Shown here piece by piece: positions 23,771-33,109 of a stretch of DNA of 42,077 bases. Under the pieces are notes generated by a model. It ran no database searches. It saw only the letters and a program-made list of their open reading frames with translations, and had not been told where the DNA came from. The stretch covers positions 176,668 to 218,744 of the forward strand of contig DLIG01000019.1 in NCBI GenBank assembly GCA_002483605.1, written 5' to 3'. The stretch comes from Sulfurovum sp. UBA7648. GTDB taxonomy: Bacteria; Campylobacterota; Campylobacteria; Campylobacterales; Sulfurovaceae. Both the position numbers and the translations under genes were made by a program. Position 1 is the first letter of the stretch. Each line of letters begins with the position of its first letter.

Positions 23771-24697
23771 TTAAATATTATAATTTTTTAAAATATTCAG
23801 CGCATCCTTATATATTGGCTCATCTATAAATCCGTATCTATCATCCATGAAACCGTGTATGCCTTTTGATGAATTGAGTTCGAAAACTTCTTTTATATAT
23901 TTGGCTCTTTTGATTTGCTCATCATCTAGGCCAAAAACTTCATTTGCGATAATGGCTTGTTTTGGACCCATGCAGGCTTTGCTTGTAAATCCAAGTGATT
24001 TTTCATATTTGCACCATTTTTGAAACTCATCTGTATTATTGTAGTCTTGATACATAAATGAAACTGGGCGGATATTTACTGTTTTGCAGTCTATTAGAAA
24101 TTTTGACAGAATATAATCTATAGTAGGATTGGATATTTTAACAAGTGATTGAGGAAGATCAAGAGATGCCAGCAAGTCGAGTATTCCCAGGTTTGCTGTA
24201 GTTATGCGATCATTTACTTTTAGTGCTCTTATATCAGCAAACGCTTCTTTGGTTTCTAATGAAAAATGAAGCTCGTGATCATTGTTTAAGATCTTTAGAG
24301 CCGATTTAAGCTCATTTGGACTTTTAACTTTAGCAAGTCTGATCGCATCAAAACCGAAATCATTTAAAAATTCTATCTCTTCTTTGCCGCCTTCATAAAA
24401 AGGGTTCGTTCTGATAACTATAAAGCTTTTTGAGTTTTTTAGATGAGATAAAAATAGTGCTATGTTGCAAAGTGCCTCTTTTTTTCTTGACGGTGCTATG
24501 GCGTCTTCCAGATTGAGCGTAACTACGTCGGCAATATTTTCATCAAGAGTATTTAAGTGTTTTAAATTGAGCGGATTTAGCATCATATTTGAGCGATGGA
24601 GTTTGTTATTAGGAGCTATTTTTTTGTCATTTCCAAATAGTTTCTTTTTTTCTTCTATGCTTTTGTTTTCAAATATACTCAAATCGTCAAATATCAT
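23771..24697 (-). CDS. HpcH/HpaI aldolase / citrate lyase beta (CitE)-like protein
   Basis: 308 residues. It belongs to the TIM-barrel CitE-like group, which cleaves or forms C-C bonds of CoA esters such as malyl-, citramalyl- or citryl-CoA. Visible hallmarks are LNLEDAIAPSRKKEA (metal and CoA region), the arginine in VIRTNPF, FSLETKEAF with the metal-ligand glutamate, and GPKQAIIANEVF near the C-terminus. No citrate lyase alpha or acyl-carrier genes are adjacent, so it is not part of a classical citrate lyase. Substrate unknown. It is transcribed away from the RNase T2 gene. Confidence 0.82.
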   Translation of the reverse strand: MIFDDLSIFENKSIEEKKKLFGNDKKIAPNNKLHRSNMMLNPLNLKHLNTLDENIADVVTLNLEDAIAPSRKKEALCNIALFLSHLKNSKSFIVIRTNPFYEGGKEEIEFLNDFGFDAIRLAKVKSPNELKSALKILNNDHELHFSLETKEAFADIRALKVNDRITTANLGILDLLASLDLPQSLVKISNPTIDYILSKFLIDCKTVNIRPVSFMYQDYNNTDEFQKWCKYEKSLGFTSKACMGPKQAIIANEVFGLDDEQIKRAKYIKEVFELNSSKGIHGFMDDRYGFIDEPIYKDALNILKNYNI

Positions 24698-24734
24698 TGA
24701 TTCTCTTTCAATCTAGCTAAAATGGTATTGATAG

Positions 24735-24740
24735 TATAAT
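24735..24740 (+). promoter_or_regulatory. Candidate -10 box of the RNase T2 gene
   Basis: TATAAT lies 30 bases before the ATG at 24771 in the short divergent gap with the CitE-like gene. There is no recognisable -35 at 16-18 bases upstream, so the call rests on the -10 and the spacing to the gene. Confidence 0.4.
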
Positions 24741-24770
24741 ACAACAATTTTAAAAACCGGGACAAAACAT

Positions 24771-25694
24771 ATGAGAATTATCATCACGCTTCTATTGCTT
24801 TTACAGATAGTATATGCTGATAATTTTGTCATTGCAAACAAAGTTTGCCAAGCTACGAACAATCTAAAAGCTACTAAAAACTCAGGCAATATCTCTACGG
24901 CAATCTCACAAAGATATAGAGTATTGGACGAAAAACAAAACAGTGTGTATATACAAATTCCTTACGCTTCGCCAAATGCCAGATGGGTGGACAAAAGCTG
25001 TTTTGACAACTATAGAATATCTGCCAAACAGACAAAGCATATTGCAACAAAAAACAAAGTTGCCTCACAATTTATTTTATCGCTCAGTTGGCATGATGCT
25101 TTTTGCCAGACACATAGGAACAAAAAAGAGTGTAAACGAAATATATTTGGCAATAAAGATCACGGTTTCGTGCTCCACGGACTTTGGCCGCAGCCAAAAA
25201 GCAGAACTTATTGCGGCGTAGATAAAAAGACGGTAGGTGCGGACAAGAATGGACAATGGGACAGATTGCCAGAACTCAATCTATCTCAAAAAACAAAACA
25301 GGGATTATATGATGTGATGCCCGCTGTTGTCTCAGGATTGGCAAAACATGAATGGATCAAACACGGCACTTGCAGCGGCATGAGCATGGATGAATATTTT
25401 ACCAGATCAGTCAATTATACAAAGCAATTTAATAGCTCAGCATTAGCAGCATACATTAATGCAAATAGAGGAAAGAGAGTAATATTAAAAGATATAAAAA
25501 CAATAGCCGATAGATCTTTTGGTGCAGGAAGCAGCGAGAGAATCGAAATGGTATGCAGCGGAGGTTTAATGACTGAAATCAGGTTAAGCATAGGAGGAAC
25601 AGATGGTATCTATTTGTCTAATGCATTAAAAAAAGGTACCAAGATCAGATCATCTTGCCATACGGGTATTATAGACAAGGCAGGTTGGCAATGA
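24771..25694 (+). CDS. Secreted ribonuclease T2-family enzyme
   Basis: 307 residues with a clear signal peptide (cleavage probably after VYA, residue 16). The N-terminal 90 residues look like a small SH3-type or family-specific module with two cysteines. The RNase T2 domain follows, with CAS1 HGFVLHGLWPQ and CAS2 EWIKHGTCSG providing both catalytic histidines; several cysteines suggest disulfides. It would degrade RNA in the periplasm or outside the cell, like E. coli RNase I. Its stop overlaps the next gene as ATGA. Confidence 0.92.
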   Translation: MRIIITLLLLLQIVYADNFVIANKVCQATNNLKATKNSGNISTAISQRYRVLDEKQNSVYIQIPYASPNARWVDKSCFDNYRISAKQTKHIATKNKVASQFILSLSWHDAFCQTHRNKKECKRNIFGNKDHGFVLHGLWPQPKSRTYCGVDKKTVGADKNGQWDRLPELNLSQKTKQGLYDVMPAVVSGLAKHEWIKHGTCSGMSMDEYFTRSVNYTKQFNSSALAAYINANRGKRVILKDIKTIADRSFGAGSSERIEMVCSGGLMTEIRLSIGGTDGIYLSNALKKGTKIRSSCHTGIIDKAGWQ

Positions 25695-26968
25695 AAAGTT
25701 TAGATTCTATCTGCAAACTGCTAAAAAACAGAAATGTATTTCTCACAGGCGGAGCAGGAGTAGGCAAGAGTTATATGACCTCCCAGATCATAGAGTATTA
25801 TAAAGAGCAAGATAAAAATGTGGTCATACTTGGTTCAACAGGAGTCAGTGCTGTAGCTATAGGCGGCGTTACAGTGCATAGTTTTTTCATCTTTGGCATA
25901 TCCAATAGCTTTGAAGAGCTTGAGATAAACGACAAAAAAGCAAAGCATAGATTAAATGAACTGAAAAAAATAATTGCTATAACCGATCTGATAATAATAG
26001 ATGAGATATCAATGGTCAGTACATCTTTGCTTGATATGATAGCATATAGGCTAGAGAGCATGGGTTACTGCGGAAAGATACTGTTTGTTGGAGATTTTTT
26101 TCAGCTTCCCCCGGTCGTAAAATATGCACCAAGAATAGGGCTTTTTGAAGAACTTTTATATGCATTTGAAAGCAGTGCATGGGAAAGTTTTGATCCTGTT
26201 TTAGTAGAGTTGACACAAATGCATCGTACAAATGATGTCTATTTTACTCAGATATTATCCAAAATAAGACAAGGCATCTGTGACAATGAGGTATTGGAAT
26301 ATCTAAAATCACTTCAAACAAATGATATCAATCCTAAAGCCACTTATTTATTTGGCAGAAACAATGAAGTTGAACATATGAATCACCAAAAGCTTCAAGA
26401 GTTATTATCCAAAGAGGTGATGCTGGTAGCTGAGCATAAAAATCTAGAAAAAGTACATGAAAAAAGACTAGAGACTTGGCAAAAAGTACTGCCGGTATCC
26501 AATATGCTTACCCTAAAGGTCGGAGCTCCGGTATTGTTTTGTGTCAATAAATGGGGAAAATTTGCAAATGGAGAAAGAGGTATTGTTAAAGAAATTTGCA
26601 GTGACTTTATAATCGTAGAAAAAGATGACGGGCTTGTCAAAGTTGAGCCTCATGTGTTTGAATTAAATGAAGTCCATCCGAGCAAGGATGGAAAGCTGCA
26701 ATCAGTCACACTTGCTACAATGGCTCAATTTCCCTTGAGACTGGCATATGCCATAACCATACATAAATCTCAAGGCATGAGCATAGAACATTTGGTTTGC
26801 AACGTAGATAATATTTTTGCTCCAAGCCAATTTTATGTGGCTATCTCTCGCGCTACTGATCCAAAATATTTGAAAATTGATTTTAATCGTGGCAATTTTG
26901 AAGCATATGCAAATCGCATTATCAATGTAGATGGCCGTGTAAAAGAGTATTATAATTCTATGATCTGA
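25691..26968 (+). CDS. PIF1-like superfamily 1B DNA helicase
   Basis: 425 residues from the ATG at 25691 (ATGA overlap with the RNase gene); the frame is open upstream to 25655. It shows Walker A GGAGVGKSYMTS, Walker B LIIIDEISMVS, a motif III region with FVGDFFQLPPV, and the C-terminal UvrD/RecD-like motifs AITIHKSQGMS and VAISRATDP. PIF1 helicases unwind 5'-to-3', including G-quadruplexes and R-loops. Fusion to other domains is absent. Coupling to a secreted RNase is odd; a link in function is not obvious. Confidence 0.9.
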   Translation: MKSLDSICKLLKNRNVFLTGGAGVGKSYMTSQIIEYYKEQDKNVVILGSTGVSAVAIGGVTVHSFFIFGISNSFEELEINDKKAKHRLNELKKIIAITDLIIIDEISMVSTSLLDMIAYRLESMGYCGKILFVGDFFQLPPVVKYAPRIGLFEELLYAFESSAWESFDPVLVELTQMHRTNDVYFTQILSKIRQGICDNEVLEYLKSLQTNDINPKATYLFGRNNEVEHMNHQKLQELLSKEVMLVAEHKNLEKVHEKRLETWQKVLPVSNMLTLKVGAPVLFCVNKWGKFANGERGIVKEICSDFIIVEKDDGLVKVEPHVFELNEVHPSKDGKLQSVTLATMAQFPLRLAYAITIHKSQGMSIEHLVCNVDNIFAPSQFYVAISRATDPKYLKIDFNRGNFEAYANRIINVDGRVKEYYNSMI

Positions 26969-27646
26969 TCATGATATCAGTGTGACGCTTCCTGCTAGTT
27001 CAACTTTGATAATAGAGCTATATAATACTACTATATCTCCATCAAGCTCTATAAGGTTGTGATTACTTTCCAATTTTTTTCTAAACGGTATTACCCTTCC
27101 ATAAAAATTACCAAATTTTTTTATTATTTTTAAAGGTGTAAAAATAAAAAAACGATGCTTAGACAGCAATTCAAAAGGTGTCATTGCGATATGTAAAGGC
27201 AATAGATATATCAAAGATATAAGATACTTGATCATACCGTTTTTTATGATACCGAAGCGAAGGGTTTCTGAAAGCAGAATATGTCTCAAATCACCCATAT
27301 TCCCCGCAGAAAATAAAAAAATCTCGTCATTTAGCCTATAGATCGGTTGAGATATTTTTTTGACCTTTTGGTTGTTTGATAATTTGTGCAGTAGATCTTT
27401 CATCTTTGGAATTTTATTGATCTTGGAAATTACGTTAAATGATCCGGCGGTATCAATGATAAAATTTGGATTGTGCTGATTGTAGTAAAAAAACTGCACA
27501 ACTCTTCTGATAGCACCGTCTCCGCCATGAACGATGATGTAATTGTATTGCTCTATATTTGATAAAGTTTGCAGATCCTTGAAATTTACCGATGTTATAT
27601 CCAGTCCATCAAATTTTACTTTTCTATTAACGGAGAGTATTTTCAT
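26969..27646 (-). CDS. Diacylglycerol kinase / lipid kinase catalytic domain-like protein
   Basis: 225 residues. The N-terminal part has the VHGGDGAIRRVV motif, equivalent to the GGDGT nucleotide-binding loop of DAG and NAD kinases, with Ala in place of Thr. The second loop reads GSFNVISK instead of GTGNDFA. A C-terminal beta domain follows and includes FSAGNMGD. It is shorter than YegS-type lipid kinases (about 300). It may phosphorylate a lipid or be a degenerate member. It is coupled by TAATG to the upstream thioredoxin-like lipoprotein gene, and its stop abuts that of the convergent helicase gene. Confidence 0.75.
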   Translation of the reverse strand: MKILSVNRKVKFDGLDITSVNFKDLQTLSNIEQYNYIIVHGGDGAIRRVVQFFYYNQHNPNFIIDTAGSFNVISKINKIPKMKDLLHKLSNNQKVKKISQPIYRLNDEIFLFSAGNMGDLRHILLSETLRFGIIKNGMIKYLISLIYLLPLHIAMTPFELLSKHRFFIFTPLKIIKKFGNFYGRVIPFRKKLESNHNLIELDGDIVVLYSSIIKVELAGSVTLIS

Positions 27647-28101
27647 TATTTCTTTTCAGCCGGATATTTGGCATCATAAGCGCTTATAGCTTCTTCTAAC
27701 ACTTCTTTGAAATTAGCCTCATTTTTTCCGCCTATCATTGTATCAATAAGTTGTTCATTATTGCTGTCAATAAAATACACAGTCGGCGTTCCAAACGGCT
27801 CCTCTAGGCCTTTTGGCAATTGCCCAATTTTGCTAATATCAATAAATATTACATTAAATTTACTTGCCAATATAGACTTGATCGACTCTCTTTGCATAAC
27901 GGCTTTTAGTTTTTCGCATGCACCGCAACCGTTTTGAGTAACAAATATCATGTTGATTTTACCGGATACGGTTTTTATCTCTTGAGATGATGTGTTTTCT
28001 GATACTGCTGAGGTTTTAGTTTCTTTGGCAGTATCGCTGCAAGATGTTATTATAAAAGCAGCTGCTGCTAATATGACGGCTGTTAGATATTTTAATTTCA
28101 T
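27646..28101 (-). CDS. Thioredoxin-fold lipoprotein
   Basis: 151 residues. A lipoprotein signal ends in ITSC (Cys21), so the protein is membrane-anchored and faces the periplasm. A Ser/Thr-rich linker precedes a thioredoxin-like domain with the redox motif CGAC (QNGCGACEKLK) and the cis-Pro region GTPTVYF. It resembles the SoxW/TlpA-like or DUF255-type reductases and could keep periplasmic thiols or heme-binding cysteines reduced. The start has ribosome site AGGG. The stop overlaps the next gene. Confidence 0.85.
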   Translation of the reverse strand: MKLKYLTAVILAAAAFIITSCSDTAKETKTSAVSENTSSQEIKTVSGKINMIFVTQNGCGACEKLKAVMQRESIKSILASKFNVIFIDISKIGQLPKGLEEPFGTPTVYFIDSNNEQLIDTMIGGKNEANFKEVLEEAISAYDAKYPAEKK

Positions 28102-28134
28102 AATTACCCTTTGTATGATTTATTATATCAAAAG

Positions 28135-29124
28135 TCAATGCATATTAAAAAGATTATACTTTTGCTGTAACTCAGGCAATATGCTTTTGTCCAAAGAATA
28201 TACAAAAGCATAATTATAGATAAGTTTTTTTAGGCTATTGTGAACATCGTCGATATCATCGAACCAAATAGGGTTTTCATCCAGATCCAATTTGGTTTTT
28301 CTAGGCGTCAAAATGATACTTCTGATCCATCTTATCCGATATTTGATATATTCTTTTGCAGAGTAGATATCCTTTAAATTGTCAGCAAATATCACAACCT
28401 TATCACTTTTCCCGGAAGGCAGAGCTTGTAATTGGTTGTCTATAAAGACAGGCAAAAAGTGTTTTGTGTATTTGAGTTTTTCTATGTCATATCTGATATT
28501 ATGTTTATCCAAAAAATGCAATACTTTGCTTAGATATGCTATGTGAAATGGAGCTATTTCGTAATTTTGATAAACATATCCATCGATTTTTAGCGAACAT
28601 CTAAACATCGTTTCAGATATTAATTGAATCTCTTTTTTCTCTTCAAGTTTTAAAACATCGGGCTTGATGGTAGTTAATAGCTCGATATCATCACCGACAA
28701 AAAGATGATCGGATGAGTTTACTATCTGTTCAAAAGCTTTTTTCCAATCACTCGATATTATAGTGATATTTCGTTTGTCCGCAGCAAGCATTTTTAAGAA
28801 ACTAAGCTCATGAGGATCTAATAGATAAAAATCAGCCTCTTTTTTTAGCAATACATATCGTACTAACTTCATCGCTGCTAGTCTAATATCGCTTACTTTG
28901 ATCCATGCGATCTCGTTATCGTTTTTGACTATTTCTTCATTGTCATATACTATAGCATACGCACCATTATTTATAGCACTGTCTATTTCGTCTTGTGATG
29001 AAGAAAAGAAGAGATCACCGTGTTCTATCTTTGACGGATAAACGCTGGCGCTTTCAACGGCTTGTACCTTGGGAGCACCAATGAGTAACCCATCTGTTAT
29101 GTTTACAATATCGCTTATATTCAT
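28135..29124 (-). CDS. Mur-ligase N-terminal-domain-like protein without ATPase domain
   Basis: 329 residues. The first 80 residues look like the N-terminal domain of MurE/MurF (SASVYPSKIEHGDLFFSS, NGAYAIVYDNE). The central ATP-binding motif (GTNGKTT) is absent. The rest contains a MurF-like scatter of segments such as LPSGKSDKVVIFADN near residue 238, but no recognisable catalytic site. It is TAATG-coupled to metG. A peptidoglycan-related or regulatory role is possible; I do not know the function of this family. Confidence 0.6.
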   Translation of the reverse strand: MNISDIVNITDGLLIGAPKVQAVESASVYPSKIEHGDLFFSSSQDEIDSAINNGAYAIVYDNEEIVKNDNEIAWIKVSDIRLAAMKLVRYVLLKKEADFYLLDPHELSFLKMLAADKRNITIISSDWKKAFEQIVNSSDHLFVGDDIELLTTIKPDVLKLEEKKEIQLISETMFRCSLKIDGYVYQNYEIAPFHIAYLSKVLHFLDKHNIRYDIEKLKYTKHFLPVFIDNQLQALPSGKSDKVVIFADNLKDIYSAKEYIKYRIRWIRSIILTPRKTKLDLDENPIWFDDIDDVHNSLKKLIYNYAFVYSLDKSILPELQQKYNLFNMH

Positions 29125-31067
29125 TATTTTACCGGTGTCCCTGCTTTTTTTGGTGCTTCTGGTCTAAGCAGATGCAAACCATTTTCGTCTTTGGCTGCTA
29201 GAAGCATACCTTCGCTATGGTTGCCCATTAATTTTGCCGGTTTAAGGTTTGCTACTACGCACACTTGTGTATTTATAAGTTGTTCAGGAGAATAAAACTC
29301 TTTGATACCGGCAACTATTTGTCTTGGTTTTTCTTCACCTAGGTCGACTTGCAATATCAATAATCTATCACTTTTTGGAACCTCGTTTGCTTCAATAATA
29401 GTTCCGATCTTTAGTGAAGTCAGAAAGAATTGATCTATGCTGATCAAAGCGATTCCTTCTTCTTTTTTCTCTTCAATTTTGGTCTCTTTTGGCTTTTGCG
29501 GAGCCGGTGCAGGTTCTGCTGCAGCCAAAAGAGGTTCTTCTATGCGAGGGAAGAGAGGAGGGATTTTTGATATCACAAAAGTATTCAATAGCTCATTGCC
29601 TTTAATAAAACGCTGCCATGAATCGTTGTCTATATTAAAATCAAGTGAAGTTGCGATCTTTTTGGTGATGCTTGGCATGACAGGATAGAGCATAATAGAA
29701 ACGCGGGCTAATATGTTGGCTATCAATGCCACCAATGCCATAGCTTCATCTTCTTTGCCTTCCTTCATCAGTACCCACGGCTGATATTTATCGATTGCTC
29801 TATTTGCTACGCTAAGCGGCCTCCAAAGTTCTTCTAGATAGCGATGGATCTGCATCTCAAACAAGAAAGGTTCAAGCTTGTCAAGTGACTCCATGACTTC
29901 GTTTAACTCCGCAGAAAAATATTTAGACACATTGGCTGAATCTATACGGCCTTCAAAATATTTTTCACTCATGCCGATAAGACGGTTAAGAAGATTGCCA
30001 AGATCATTGCCTAAGTCGTTATTGATCCTGTCTATGAGTGCTTTTTGGCTAAAATCGCCGTCTCCTCCAAATGGTACTTCGCGAAGCATGAAATAACGGA
30101 AATTATCAAGGCCGTAAGCATCTGCTACCTCTTTTGGATTGATGACGTTTCCTTTGGATTTGCTCATCTTTTCACCATCTCTTGTCCACCATCCATGAGC
30201 TGCAACATGTTTTGGCAACGGCATATCCAAACTCATTAAAAATGCCGGCCAATATATCGCATGGAAGCGCAAGATATCTTTGCCTATGAGATGTACACGA
30301 GCCGGCCAATATTTCATTTTGCTTTCGTCATTGCCGTATCCAAGAGCAGTTAGATAATTCATAAGAGCATCAAGCCATACATACATTACATGTTTTGGAT
30401 CATTGAATTTTTCAGGCAGTTTAACTCCCCAATCAAAACTGGTACGAGTGATAGACAGGTCATCAAGACCGCTCTCAACAAATCTAATGACTTCATTTCG
30501 TTTGCTTTTTGGCAATATACATTCAGGATTTTCATTGTACCACGCTAGAAGCTTGTCTTGATAGGCTGATAGTTTAAAGAAGTAGCTCTCTTCTTCTACG
30601 ATAGTAGTAGCCTTGCCGCATTCAGGACAAAACTCATCGTCTACAAGTTGGGTTTTTGGAAAAAATGTCTCGCATGAGATGCAATAATGTCCCTTATAGA
30701 CATCTTTATAGATATCACCTTTATCGAACATCTTGCTAAATGCATATTGAACACCTTTTTTGTGAGCTTCATCGGTGGTGCGTATAAAACCGTCATAGCT
30801 GATCTCGAAGTCATCCCAAAGATTTCTAAAAGCAGCTGATATTTTATCGGCATACGCTTGTGTGGTCTCATTTCTGACTTTGGCTGCCTCTTCTATTTTT
30901 TGACCGTGCTCATCGGTGCCGGTAAGAAAATATGTATCATGACCGATCATGCGAGAGTATCTAGCTATTGTATCGGCTATAATAGTAGTATAAGCATGGC
31001 CGATATGTGCAACATCATTGACATAATATATTGGAGTTGTGATATAAACGGGTTTGTGACAAGACAT
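29124..31067 (-). CDS. metG: Methionyl-tRNA synthetase
   Basis: This 647-residue class I synthetase charges tRNA-Met. Signature HIGH is HIGHAYTT and KMSKS is GEKMSKSKGN. The zinc-knuckle insertion shows two CxxC-type pairs (YCISCETFF, EFCPECGK). An Ala/Pro/Glu/Lys-rich linker near residue 520-540 leads to a C-terminal Trbp111-type tRNA-binding domain (about 545-647). The ATG is preceded by AAGGAAAC. It is the first gene of a four-gene leftward unit ending with the lipid-kinase-like gene. Confidence 0.96.
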   Translation of the reverse strand: MSCHKPVYITTPIYYVNDVAHIGHAYTTIIADTIARYSRMIGHDTYFLTGTDEHGQKIEEAAKVRNETTQAYADKISAAFRNLWDDFEISYDGFIRTTDEAHKKGVQYAFSKMFDKGDIYKDVYKGHYCISCETFFPKTQLVDDEFCPECGKATTIVEEESYFFKLSAYQDKLLAWYNENPECILPKSKRNEVIRFVESGLDDLSITRTSFDWGVKLPEKFNDPKHVMYVWLDALMNYLTALGYGNDESKMKYWPARVHLIGKDILRFHAIYWPAFLMSLDMPLPKHVAAHGWWTRDGEKMSKSKGNVINPKEVADAYGLDNFRYFMLREVPFGGDGDFSQKALIDRINNDLGNDLGNLLNRLIGMSEKYFEGRIDSANVSKYFSAELNEVMESLDKLEPFLFEMQIHRYLEELWRPLSVANRAIDKYQPWVLMKEGKEDEAMALVALIANILARVSIMLYPVMPSITKKIATSLDFNIDNDSWQRFIKGNELLNTFVISKIPPLFPRIEEPLLAAAEPAPAPQKPKETKIEEKKEEGIALISIDQFFLTSLKIGTIIEANEVPKSDRLLILQVDLGEEKPRQIVAGIKEFYSPEQLINTQVCVVANLKPAKLMGNHSEGMLLAAKDENGLHLLRPEAPKKAGTPVK

Positions 31068-31359
31068 GAAGTTTCCTTAACAAATGAGTTTTCTACTTCG
31101 CAAAGCGCATAGCTTTTCAAGAAGGATTTTACAAAATATACGTGTAAAATATGGGTATGATTGTATCCTAAAGATGCTGTGGTTTTGCTAGATAGCAATT
31201 TGCTGCTTTACGTAAAAAGCAATTTATAAAGAGAGCAAACCATGTGTTAAAACTATGAATGATAAAAGAGCGCCATTTTTCTATTTGATACAAAAATATC
31301 ATAAAAAAACAGCTATAATAATACTAATTATAATAGCAAATCATTATCAAAGGTTATTG
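31068..31359. other. Divergent intergenic region metG / Na-Pi transporter
   Basis: 292 bp without a convincing gene. Two TATAAT boxes on the plus strand (31314-31319 and 31329-31334) lie close to the transporter start at 31360 and are the likely -10 candidates; neither has a good -35. An open frame beginning at 31255 merges with the transporter but has no ribosome site. Nothing else is recognised here. Confidence 0.4.
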
Positions 31360-33108
31360 ATGTTTAAAAAATACTATTTCCAGTTTTTTTTACTAGTTTT
31401 AACTTTTATCATTTTTTATAGCAATGACTATAAAACTATAATCGCCGGTATCGCCATATTTTTGGTTGGTATGATTTTTCTAGGAGACGGGTTTAAACTT
31501 CTTGGCGGAGGAGTACTGGAAAAAGTCCTTTATGTTAGTACCGATACACTGCCAAAGGCTATAGGAACGGGGTTTGTCGCAACACTTATCATGCAGAGCT
31601 CAACCCTTGTTACCGTTATTGTTATCTCTTTTTTAAGCGCTGAATTTATAACGCTTAGCGGTGCTATCGGAGTAATTTTTGGTTCAAACATAGGAACAAC
31701 TGCAACAGCATGGGTAATATCTTCAATTGGCGTGAAAATAGATATTGCTACCTATGCAATGCCTATGATAATCTTTGGCGTAGTGTTTAAATTTTCATAT
31801 ATCAAAAGTTATCAGGGAATAGGGAATATACTTCTAGGAATCGGATTTTTTTTTCTTGGTATTGATTATATGAAAGATGGATTTGAAGTTATGCAAAATA
31901 CTCTTGATCTATCAAAATTTCAGCTTGAGGGATATCTAGGTGCATTGGTTTATATATCTCTTGGGATTGCAATAACTGTTTTGATACAATCTAGCAGTGC
32001 GGCGATGGCTATAATAATAACTGCACTTGCGGCAAATCAAATTGTTTATATGAATGCTATTGAATTGGCAATAGGCTCAAACATAGGTACGACAGTTACG
32101 GCCATTCTTGGCTCTATATCTTCAAACTCAAACGGGAAAAGGGCAGCGGCTGCACATTTTATTTTTAACTTTATTACTGGTATTGTAGCTATAGTCTTTC
32201 TTTATCAGTTAAGCGATTTGACAACATTTTTAGCCTCTAAAATAGGTATTGCGGACAATGATTATGCTATGAAACTTGCACTTTTCCATACTGTGTTCAA
32301 TGTATTTGGAGTTATGATGATTGTTCCATTTACATATAGACTTGAAAAATATCTGGAGACGCTTTTTGTGGAAGTAGATGTTTATGCACAAAAACCGCTT
32401 TATCTTGACAATGTGGTCATTAATGTACCTGGCGCAGCCATTGAGTCTATAAGAAAAGAGACAATCCACCTCTATGATATCGCAGTAGAAGTTGTCGCAC
32501 ACTCTATATTTTTGCATCGTCATGAATTTATAAAAAATAGAGATATTGACAGTATAGTAAAAAATTCGGTGATAGACATAAGCACGGATGTGAATGAGTT
32601 TTATACAAACAAGATAAAATCACTCTATGGAGAGATAATCCATTATGCAACCCTTGCTCAAGAAAATATGGATGAAAAAAACAAAAATATGGTTTATGAC
32701 TTAAAACTTGCTGCACGTGAGATAGCGGAAGCCATTAAAAACGTAAGAGAATTGCAAAAAAATATCTTTTACTACTCCAAATCAAAAAATAGTTATATAA
32801 AAGACGAATATAATAACCTAAGAATCCAAATAGCAAAAACTATAGACACCATAGAAAGATTAAAAGAGGATGGTGATGATTTGGATACCATATCAACGCT
32901 TGAGCTCTTAAAAGAAAAAATTAAAGCCCTAGGCAGTATAAAAAACAGCAGGATCGATATGCTTATTAGAGAAAATAAGATTGATTCTAAAATGGCAACA
33001 TCGCTTATAAATGACAGCTCATTTGCAAACGATGTTGCACAAAAATTGATACAGGTTGCTACGATTTTGTGGATAAAAGATGCAGATATCAGAACACTAG
33101 GGGTATAA
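31360..33108 (+). CDS. Na/Pi-cotransporter-family protein with PhoU-like C-terminal domain
   Basis: 582 residues from the ATG at 31360, which follows AAAGG by six bases. The membrane part (about 1-330) contains the inverted-repeat hallmarks of the NptA/PNaS family: MQSSTLVTVIV with GSNIGTTATAW, and IQSSSAAMAII with GSNIGTTVTAI. A helical, charged C-terminal domain (about 355-582) resembles PhoU and may sense or gate. It probably moves phosphate with Na+ or exports it. It is followed two bases later by a small lysine-rich gene. Confidence 0.9.
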   Translation: MFKKYYFQFFLLVLTFIIFYSNDYKTIIAGIAIFLVGMIFLGDGFKLLGGGVLEKVLYVSTDTLPKAIGTGFVATLIMQSSTLVTVIVISFLSAEFITLSGAIGVIFGSNIGTTATAWVISSIGVKIDIATYAMPMIIFGVVFKFSYIKSYQGIGNILLGIGFFFLGIDYMKDGFEVMQNTLDLSKFQLEGYLGALVYISLGIAITVLIQSSSAAMAIIITALAANQIVYMNAIELAIGSNIGTTVTAILGSISSNSNGKRAAAAHFIFNFITGIVAIVFLYQLSDLTTFLASKIGIADNDYAMKLALFHTVFNVFGVMMIVPFTYRLEKYLETLFVEVDVYAQKPLYLDNVVINVPGAAIESIRKETIHLYDIAVEVVAHSIFLHRHEFIKNRDIDSIVKNSVIDISTDVNEFYTNKIKSLYGEIIHYATLAQENMDEKNKNMVYDLKLAAREIAEAIKNVRELQKNIFYYSKSKNSYIKDEYNNLRIQIAKTIDTIERLKEDGDDLDTISTLELLKEKIKALGSIKNSRIDMLIRENKIDSKMATSLINDSSFANDVAQKLIQVATILWIKDADIRTLGV

Positions 33109-33109
33109 A

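Noticed and set aside
30641..31198. Small open frames antisense to or upstream of metG as genes
   Set aside because: They lack ribosome sites and recognisable protein patterns; they are frame shadows of metG and A/T-rich intergenic DNA.
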